Assembly (NCBI GenBank): GCA_905236405.1
Contig: CAJOQB010000170.1
Coordinates: forward strand, 1-11,512
Reading direction: 5' to 3'
Source: an uncultured Bacteroidales bacterium
GTDB lineage: Bacteria; Bacteroidota; Bacteroidia; Bacteroidales; P3
Length of the DNA stretch: 11,512 bases
In this document: piece by piece, positions 6,138 through 11,512 of the stretch
How the letters are laid out: every line of letters starts with the position of its first letter
Position numbering within the stretch: position 1 is the first letter of the stretch
The notes under the pieces: generated by a model
The model's input: only the letters and a program-made list of their open reading frames with translations
What the model was told of the DNA's origin: nothing
Database searches by the model: none
Position numbers and translations under genes: made by a program

Positions 6138-7388
6138 ATGATGATACCTGTTAATCTACGTTCCGAAGTTGGGCGGCTCAAAGCTGTGCTGTTGCACCGT
6201 CCGGGTCGTGAAATCGAAGCGATGACACCCGAGAACGCTCACGATGCACTCTATAGTGATGTTTTGAATCTCAATATTGTCAACCAAGAGTATGGCTATT
6301 TTGCCGGCTCTTTGGAGAAAGTGGCCAAAGTGTATTATGTGCAGGATTTGCTTGAGACGGTGTTGGAACACGATGATGCCGCCGAGTTGTTGGTGAGAAA
6401 ATCGTGCAGCCTTGATGGATGTGGTTTCTTGGCCGATGAGCTTTTGGGACATGACTCGAAGACGCTTGCTCGGGAGTTGATTGAGGGCTTTGTGTATCGC
6501 AAAGGGAAAGACCCCGACAGCTTTGCAGAGAGACGGTATCTGTTGCGTCCGTTGTACAATCTCTTTTTCACTCGCGACGCCTCTTCGTGCGTTTATCGCC
6601 GTGCGTTGATAAACTCGATGTCGTTCGATGTTCGTAATCGGGAGTCGTTGATATACAAAACCATTTTTGAACTTCTTTTCGAGGCGAATACCCTTAGGGC
6701 ACAGAAGCACGACAGCAAAGCCCGTACCGAGGGTGGAGACATCCATATCGTCAAGGACGGTTTGTTGTGCATCGGCAACGGCATCCGCACCAATCGTAAT
6801 GGCATCGACTTCTTGGTCGACGAGTTCCGCAACTACGACGACACCTTCAGCTTTGTGGTACAGGAGCTTCCCCATAGCCCCGAGTCGTTTATCCATCTCG
6901 ACATGGTCTTCACCTTCCTCGGCCCTCATCGTTGCATGGCATATGAGCCGATGATTCGCAAGCAAGGTATCTTCTCCAATATGCACACTTATGTCATCAC
7001 CACCTCCAACGACCGTACAGAAACCCGCGAGTACAACAACATCCTCGAGGCGTTGAAGTATATGGGTGTCGACCTCGAACCCGTGATTTGTGGCGGCAAT
7101 GACAGCTGGATGCAGCAACGCGAGCAATGGCATAGTGGTGCCAACTTCTTCTCGTTTGGCGAAAACCATATCATCGGCTATCGTCGCAACAGCCATACCA
7201 TCGATGCCCTCGACAAGGCTGGCTTTGAGGTGTTGAATGCCGAGGATGTGAGCGAAGGAAAAGTCAATCCTTGGGACTATAAGCAATGTGTGGTCACCTT
7301 TGCCGCTTCGGAACTGCCCAGAGGTGGTGGTGGCGCACGATGCATGACCTGCCCCATCAATCGCGAGGCTGTCGATTGGAACCTGTAA
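6138..7388 (+). CDS. arcA: arginine deiminase family enzyme (L-arginine to citrulline + ammonia)
   Basis: A 416-residue protein, the usual length for bacterial arginine deiminase (about 410-420). All landmarks of the guanidine-modifying fold are in order: an N-terminal SEVGRLKAVLLHRPG strand, the NLFFTRD substrate motif with Asp147, EGGD with Glu198, HLDMVFT with the catalytic His253, and the C-terminal GGGGARCMTCP with nucleophile Cys402. The active site therefore looks intact. The expected reaction hydrolyses arginine to citrulline and ammonia in the cytoplasm. No carbamoyltransferase (arcB), carbamate kinase (arcC) or arginine/ornithine antiporter is in the window, so the ATP-yielding pathway cannot be inferred from context. 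Two consecutive ATGs (6138 and 6141) both serve as possible starts. It has its own promoter and structured leader and runs into the DUF2723 gene after 31 bp without a terminator. Confidence 0.92.
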   Translation: MMIPVNLRSEVGRLKAVLLHRPGREIEAMTPENAHDALYSDVLNLNIVNQEYGYFAGSLEKVAKVYYVQDLLETVLEHDDAAELLVRKSCSLDGCGFLADELLGHDSKTLARELIEGFVYRKGKDPDSFAERRYLLRPLYNLFFTRDASSCVYRRALINSMSFDVRNRESLIYKTIFELLFEANTLRAQKHDSKARTEGGDIHIVKDGLLCIGNGIRTNRNGIDFLVDEFRNYDDTFSFVVQELPHSPESFIHLDMVFTFLGPHRCMAYEPMIRKQGIFSNMHTYVITTSNDRTETREYNNILEALKYMGVDLEPVICGGNDSWMQQREQWHSGANFFSFGENHIIGYRRNSHTIDALDKAGFEVLNAEDVSEGKVNPWDYKQCVVTFAASELPRGGGGARCMTCPINREAVDWNL

Positions 7389-7419
7389 TTGAAATAATAG
7401 TACTAAAACTTATAAACTA

Positions 7420-10400
7420 ATGAACAGTAATTCATCAAACGACGTTTCAACCATGCTGGATTCCGCCCGGCAGATGAAACGTTATCACCTGGTCAACAAC
7501 ATTATTGGTTGGCTTGTAGGCATTGCCGCTTGTGCTGTCTATATCATGACAGCTGAGGCTACCGCCAGCTGGTGGGACTGCGGTGAGTATGCTGCCACCG
7601 CATTCAAGTTGCAAGTGGGACACCCTCCTGGAGCACCCTCGTTCCAGCTCTTTGGACGTCTCTTCTGTTTGTTCTCCGAGCCGGAGACAGCTGCTCGTGC
7701 CGTCAACATCATGTCGGCAGTATGCAGCGGCTTGGGCATCATGTTCCTCTATTGGACCATCACGTTGTTAGGCAAGATGTTGCTTCGCGGCAAAAAAGTG
7801 GCCATCCAGTTGTGCGACTATCGCGTGTGGGCCGTCTTTGCTGCCGGCGTGGTAGGAGCCATGGCTTATTGCTTCAGCGACACCTATTGGTTCTCGGCTG
7901 TCGAGAGTGAGGTTTACGCTATGTCCTCCTTCTTCACCGCAGTGGTGTTCTGGGCAGTCTTGAAATGGGAAGAGCAATCCGACGATCCCCATTCTTTGCG
8001 GTGGATTGTCTTGATATGCTTCCTCGTCGGCCTTGCCATCGGCGTCCACTTGCTCAACTTGCTGACCATCCCGGCCATCTGCTATGTGGTTTATTTCAAG
8101 AAGTGGAAAGAGACCAACGCCAAGGGCTTTATCATCACAGGCATTATCTCGGTGGCATTGTTGGCCATCATCCTGTGGGGTATCATCCCGGGCATCGTCA
8201 GCGTCAGTTCCGCCTTCGACGTCTTCTTCGTCAACTCGTTGCACATGGGCTTCAACACAGGTACCATCATCTTCTTCCTGTTGTTGGCTGCCTTGATTGT
8301 GTGGGGCATCTGGTATACCTCGCCGCAGAAAAAGAACAAGCCTATTGCCAATGCCGGCATATTGGGCTTCTTGATGCTGCTGATTGGCTATTCCACCTTC
8401 TTTATCCTCATCATTCGTGCCAACACCAACACGCCGCTCAACGAGAATGCTCCCAAGGATGCTGTGGCTATGCGTGCCTATCTTGGACGTGAGCAGTATG
8501 GCGAGACGCCGCTGCTGACCGGTCAGTACTACACGGCAGGCAACCCCATCGACTTCAAGGAGGGCTACACCAAATACATCCGCTCTACCGACCGTCAAGG
8601 CAAGGATGTCTATGTGGCCAAAGACCGTGCCCATTCGGGTGTCTATCGTGAGGATCACACGGGTGTGTTCCCCCGCATGTACAGCAACGACAACGGACGT
8701 GGCCATCCCCAGTTCTACAAGTTCTGGGCAGGCGAACCGCCGCACGGACAAAAGCCCACCATGGGACAGAACCTCAAGTTCTTCCACCGTTATCAGATGG
8801 GTTGGATGTACTGGCGTTATTTCATGTGGAACTTCGCCGGACGTCAGAACGACATACAAGGCTATCATTTCAACGACGATGGCACCATCGACTATCTGAA
8901 CGGCAACTGGATTAGCGGCATCAAGTTCATCGACCAGAAACGGTTGGGTCCTCAGGACAACCTCACCGACGAGATGAAGAGCAACAAAGCTCGCAACACC
9001 TATTTCTTGTTGCCGTTGCTGCTGGGTCTCATCGGTTTGGTGTACCAGTGCATCAAAGACCGCAAGAGTGCCTTCATCGTCTTTGTCATGTTCTTCATGA
9101 CCGGTATCGCCATCGGCATCTACTTGAACATGCCGCCGCGTCAGCCGCGTGAGCGTGACTATGCCTTCGTCGGCTCGTTCTACTTCTTCGCGGTATGGAT
9201 TGGCATGGGCGTGATGGCGTTGGTCGACTGGATAATGAAACTCATCAAGAACACCAAGATAGGTTATGTGGTGACATTGGCGGTCTTTGCCCTGTGCATG
9301 TTGGCCGTTCCTGTTCGCATGTGTGCCGAAAACTGGGACGATCACGACCGTTCGCAGAAGACCGCTGCACGCGACTTTGCCAAGAACTACCTCGGCAACC
9401 TCAGCCAAAACAGCATCCTCATCACCTACGGCGACAACGACACCTTCCCCTTGTGGTATGCACAGGAGATAGAAGGATGGCATACCGACGTCCGTATTCT
9501 CAACTATACCTTGGCAGGCATGCATTGGTACATCGAGCAGCTTTACAACAAGCTCTACGAGAGCGACCCGTTGCCCATGACCCTGCCGTTCGAGGACTTC
9601 TATGGTTTGGGACACGATGTCGTCTACCTGCAGGAAAACTCCACCGATTATATCGAGGTGACCGAACTGCTGGCATTGCTTCGCGACCATCCCGAGCGTT
9701 TCACCGTCAGCAACCGTGGCCAGCAGATTTATCTCCTGCCCACCAAGCGGTTCAAGATTACCCTCGACCTCGACAAGCTCGTCAAGTTGGGTGTTGTCAC
9801 CGCCGAGGAAGCCACCCATATCGACCCCGTCATCCGTTTCAACATCAAGAATGACGCCCTCTATCGTCACGAACTGATGATGCTCGATATCATCGGCACC
9901 AACCGCTTCGAACGCGACATCTACACCATGAACCCGGGATACATCCGCAATCCCTTCCCGATTGTCGACCAGTTCTGTGTCGAGGACGGCATGGTGTTCA
10001 AGTTGATACCCTATCCTGCACAGCAGCAGTTCACCGACGGCACAGCCGACTACTTCCTGAAAGGCTCCAAGAAGTCCGACGGAAGCTACGACGCACTCGA
10101 GTGGGGCAACCTCGATCGCGACATCTATGTCGACCCCATCAGTTTGAACATGGGTAACGTCCAGCGGCAGACCCTCGTCCTCTTGGCTCGCAACCTGATG
10201 TCGAAGGGCGACACCGCTACCGCACGCGCTATGGTCGACATGGGCGACCGTTTCTTCCCCGAGAAGAACTTCGCACACGACAAGTATTGCCTCAGCATGA
10301 TAGAGATATACAACGCCCTCTATGGCAAAGAGAAAGCTACCGATTTGTGGAACGATATCTTCGAGTACTACAGGCAGGATATCACCTACATCGGACAGTA

Positions 10401-10614
10401 TGCCAACAGCCACAACCGTGCGTTCAGCAACGGCGTCAGCTCGCGTCTCCGTGAAGACTGCCAGATTCTCTACACGCTGACCGACTATGCCCGTCGCATC
10501 CTCGGCGACGAACAGTTGGCGGCTCAGGCAAAAGCCACCATGGATCCCTATCAGTATGCCCTCTACACACAGCAGCCGCAACAAGAGGCGCCTGCTGCCA
10601 ATGTGGGTTATTGA
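7420..10614 (+). CDS. DUF2723-family (GT-C fold, TMEM260-like) polytopic membrane protein, putative protein glycosyltransferase
   Basis: A 1064-residue membrane protein. It has a first helix at about 26-46, then the family hallmark WWDCGEYAATAFKLQVGHPP with Asp53 and Glu56 in the first outward loop, the usual place of catalytic acids in GT-C enzymes. More helices follow to about residue 335, then a large hydrophilic loop (about 336-525) and further helices near 528-547, 552-570, 585-606 and 616-634. A soluble C-terminal region (about 640-1064) contains the conserved GDNDTF (671-676) and reads as helical, possibly TPR-like, near its end. DUF2723 is classed with TMEM260 (CAZy GT117), a eukaryotic protein O-mannosyltransferase, and Bacteroidetes have general protein O-glycosylation; a role here is inference. 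The ATG at 7420 has the A-rich upstream usual in this phylum, and Met12 is a less likely alternative. It is probably co-transcribed with the arginine deiminase and is closed by a strong terminator. Confidence 0.88.
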   Translation: MNSNSSNDVSTMLDSARQMKRYHLVNNIIGWLVGIAACAVYIMTAEATASWWDCGEYAATAFKLQVGHPPGAPSFQLFGRLFCLFSEPETAARAVNIMSAVCSGLGIMFLYWTITLLGKMLLRGKKVAIQLCDYRVWAVFAAGVVGAMAYCFSDTYWFSAVESEVYAMSSFFTAVVFWAVLKWEEQSDDPHSLRWIVLICFLVGLAIGVHLLNLLTIPAICYVVYFKKWKETNAKGFIITGIISVALLAIILWGIIPGIVSVSSAFDVFFVNSLHMGFNTGTIIFFLLLAALIVWGIWYTSPQKKNKPIANAGILGFLMLLIGYSTFFILIIRANTNTPLNENAPKDAVAMRAYLGREQYGETPLLTGQYYTAGNPIDFKEGYTKYIRSTDRQGKDVYVAKDRAHSGVYREDHTGVFPRMYSNDNGRGHPQFYKFWAGEPPHGQKPTMGQNLKFFHRYQMGWMYWRYFMWNFAGRQNDIQGYHFNDDGTIDYLNGNWISGIKFIDQKRLGPQDNLTDEMKSNKARNTYFLLPLLLGLIGLVYQCIKDRKSAFIVFVMFFMTGIAIGIYLNMPPRQPRERDYAFVGSFYFFAVWIGMGVMALVDWIMKLIKNTKIGYVVTLAVFALCMLAVPVRMCAENWDDHDRSQKTAARDFAKNYLGNLSQNSILITYGDNDTFPLWYAQEIEGWHTDVRILNYTLAGMHWYIEQLYNKLYESDPLPMTLPFEDFYGLGHDVVYLQENSTDYIEVTELLALLRDHPERFTVSNRGQQIYLLPTKRFKITLDLDKLVKLGVVTAEEATHIDPVIRFNIKNDALYRHELMMLDIIGTNRFERDIYTMNPGYIRNPFPIVDQFCVEDGMVFKLIPYPAQQQFTDGTADYFLKGSKKSDGSYDALEWGNLDRDIYVDPISLNMGNVQRQTLVLLARNLMSKGDTATARAMVDMGDRFFPEKNFAHDKYCLSMIEIYNALYGKEKATDLWNDIFEYYRQDITYIGQYANSHNRAFSNGVSSRLREDCQILYTLTDYARRILGDEQLAAQAKATMDPYQYALYTQQPQQEAPAANVGY

Positions 10615-10637
10615 TAACGAGCCTGTTTTGTCAAGAT

Positions 10638-10673
10638 GGGAGAGCCCCTTTACGGCGGCTCTCCCTTTTTTTT
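10638..10673 (+). terminator. rho-independent terminator after the DUF2723 gene
   Basis: GGGAGAGCC (10638-10646) and GGCTCTCCC (10657-10665) form a perfect 9-bp GC-rich stem with a 10-nt loop, followed at once by eight T residues (10666-10673). It stands 24 bp after the stop codon and closes the arginine deiminase/DUF2723 unit, separating it from the small gene downstream. Confidence 0.93.
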
Positions 10674-10695
10674 CTTCAAACATGACAAAAACGTG

Positions 10696-10703
10696 TATCT
10701 TTG
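10696..10703 (+). promoter_or_regulatory. -7 box for the small ribbon-helix-helix gene
   Basis: TATCTTTG is an exact TAnnTTTG match, 21 bp before the ATG at 10725. The predicted transcript starts near 10708 and has a leader of only about 15 nt. No good -33 TTG is present: the expected position falls in the T-tract and TTC just after the terminator, so this is probably a weaker or activator-dependent promoter. Confidence 0.55.
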
Positions 10704-10724
10704 CAAAGTTTTTCATTGCTGCCT

Positions 10725-10982
10725 ATGAAGAAGAACAAGAACAAAAAATGGGGGCGACGAGTCTTCGTCACCTTGTCTGACGCCGACATTGACGCCCTTC
10801 GTCGCTATGCCGAAGCCCAAGGTCAGGCACCCGCTGTGGCCATCCGACAGATACTCCGTCAGCATCTTGCAGGTTTTTTCTCCTCGTCGGGGTCGTCACA
10901 ACCCGACAACCAGTTGAACATCTTCGACGCCATGCAGTACGACATTTTCGACAATATGGCTCGAGTGGCGGAAGACGAGTGA
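10725..10982 (+). CDS. small ribbon-helix-helix (CopG/Arc-like) protein with tandem QxxIF tail motifs
   Basis: An 85-residue protein. After a very basic start (MKKNKNKKWGRR) comes a pattern typical of RHH DNA-binding domains. A strand at 12-18 (RVFVTLS) is followed by helix A about 19-32 (DADIDALRRYAEAQ), a Gly33 turn, and helix B about 36-50 (PAVAIRQILRQHLAG). A Ser/Gly linker (52-60) leads to an acidic tail with an 8-residue tandem repeat: QLNIFDAM (63-70) and QYDIFDNM (71-78). QLNIF resembles the QL-x-LF motif by which proteins bind the DNA polymerase sliding clamp. I chose the ATG at 10725 because it sits right after a good -7 box; an upstream in-frame TTG at 10701 overlaps that box. It appears monocistronic between a terminator and the atpB promoter, with no toxin gene beside it. 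RHH fold: moderately sure. Role as repressor, and target: unknown. Confidence 0.72.
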   Translation: MKKNKNKKWGRRVFVTLSDADIDALRRYAEAQGQAPAVAIRQILRQHLAGFFSSSGSSQPDNQLNIFDAMQYDIFDNMARVAEDE

Positions 10983-11023
10983 CGCAGGCATAGCGACCTC
11001 AAAAAAGAAAAAAAGTGTCATAT

Positions 11024-11055
11024 TTGTATTATTTAAGATAATTTTTTTATCTTTG
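11024..11055 (+). promoter_or_regulatory. strong Bacteroidetes-type promoter for atpB
   Basis: TATCTTTG (11048-11055) is an exact -7 match. TTTG (11023-11026) supplies the -33 element with 21 bp between its TTG and the -7 box. An A-rich stretch (11001-11014), resembling an UP element, precedes it. The predicted start is near 11060, with a leader of about 50 nt. No terminator is visible between the preceding small gene and this promoter, so some read-through is possible. Confidence 0.72.
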
Positions 11056-11111
11056 CACATGCGAATCAAACGCACCAAGTACGAGAATGTAAAATAAATA
11101 ATGTGTATATC

Positions 11112-11512
11112 ATGCGATTAAAGCTTATACTACTCTTCATCGCTTTCTTTGCTTATGGCTGGAGTGTTTCCGCACAGGAGGCTGCTCCCGCTCACGACGA
11201 TGCCGTTGCCGAGACAGAAACGCAGCTCGACCCGGGTTCCATCATCATTGGCCATGTGGCCGATGCCCACACATGGCATCTTTTCGACTACTACAGTAAG
11301 AAAGACGGACAGGAACATGCCGTAGCCATCCCCTTGCCCGTCATCCTGTGGAACGACGGCCATCTCGACATGTTTTGGTCCTCCAAGTTCCATCACGGTC
11401 ATGCCACCTACAAAGGCTATGCCCTGACAGGCGGAGGATTGGAAAGCGAGCGAGTCGTGTGCGTCGATGCCTCGGGCGAGCCCTTCCTCAACGCCGACGG
11501 CGCGGTGAAGAA
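11112..11512 (+). CDS. atpB: F0F1 ATP synthase subunit a, N-terminal part (cut by window end)
   Basis: 133 codons and two bases are visible, with no stop before the window edge. Residues 1-21 form a Sec-type signal peptide (MRLKLILLFIAFFAYGW, likely cut at VSA|QEA). Then comes the periplasmic N-terminal extension peculiar to Bacteroidetes subunit a, including GHVADAHTWHLFDYYSKK (about 47-64) and IPLPVILW (about 73-80), a pattern I recognise from Bacteroidales AtpB. The proton-channel helices with the essential Arg lie beyond the window. Subunit a forms the half-channels of F0 against the c-ring in the inner membrane. The ATG at 11112 gives the intact signal peptide; an out-of-frame ATG at 11101 opens only six codons and overlaps this start. 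Downstream genes (c, b, delta and so on) are expected but not seen. atpD and atpC are not immediately upstream. Confidence 0.87.
   Translation, partial: MRLKLILLFIAFFAYGWSVSAQEAAPAHDDAVAETETQLDPGSIIIGHVADAHTWHLFDYYSKKDGQEHAVAIPLPVILWNDGHLDMFWSSKFHHGHATYKGYALTGGGLESERVVCVDASGEPFLNADGAVK

Noticed and set aside
7768..10716. 982-codon open frame on the minus strand opposite the DUF2723 gene
   Set aside because: It is in exact codon register with the sense gene, so its lack of stops only reflects missing TTA, CTA and TCA codons there. The translation is low-complexity and resembles no protein family, while the sense product is a clear DUF2723 protein.
10896..11078. 60-codon minus-strand open frame considered as a toxin partner for the RHH protein
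   Set aside because: It overlaps the RHH gene antisense, has no promoter or recognisable toxin motif, and covers an A/T-rich intergenic region.
11059..11097. Twelve-codon open frame in the atpB leader (starting MRIKRTKY)
   Set aside because: Its ATG falls at about the predicted transcription start, leaving no ribosome-binding region, and nothing in the peptide suggests attenuation.

Overview
The window reads as a stretch of a Bacteroidales chromosome (Bacteroides/Prevotella/Muribaculaceae-like). The basis is the protein families (a DUF2723 giant membrane protein, an RprY-like response regulator, a Bacteroidetes-type ATP synthase subunit a with a secreted N-terminal extension, a lipoprotein M3 peptidase), perfect Bacteroidetes-type -7 boxes (TAnnTTTG) upstream of four genes, and start codons preceded by A/T-rich sequence rather than a strong Shine-Dalgarno. 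Nothing points to a phage, IS element, CRISPR array or tRNA/rRNA. Coding density is very high; the longest gap between genes is about 190 bases.

Layout. The left edge (1-933, minus) holds the 5' part of an M3-family zinc peptidase lipoprotein, with its own promoter and a leader of about 110 nt that can fold into two mutually exclusive hairpins. Divergent from it runs a compact plus-strand block: cyclophilin-type PPIase (1128-1586), orphan OmpR-type response regulator (1617-2312), PhnP-like metallo-beta-lactamase-fold hydrolase (2320-3087), GT4-like glycosyltransferase (3113-4252) and S41 C-terminal processing protease (4249-6024). Gaps are 30, 7 and 25 bp, and the last pair shares an ATGA overlap, so at least the last four probably form one transcript with an envelope/stress theme.

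A second unit starts at a good promoter (6036-6067). A 13-bp stem-loop lies at the predicted 5' end of the mRNA, followed by an arginine deiminase (6138-7388) and, 31 bp later, a 1064-residue DUF2723 (GT-C type) membrane protein (7420-10614). It closes with a textbook rho-independent terminator (10638-10673).

The right edge holds a small, apparently monocistronic ribbon-helix-helix protein (10725-10982) whose C-terminal tail carries two tandem Q-x-x-I-F motifs. After it, behind the best promoter of the window, comes the start of atpB (11112-11512, cut by the window end), the a subunit of the F0 ATP synthase.

Most of this is conserved core genome. The items I would look at twice are the tandem-motif RHH protein beside atpB, the structured leader of a stand-alone arginine deiminase, the deiminase/DUF2723 pairing, the alternative hairpins in the peptidase leader, and the glycosyltransferase lacking the usual E-x7-E acidic pair. 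I see no clear-cut new multi-gene system.
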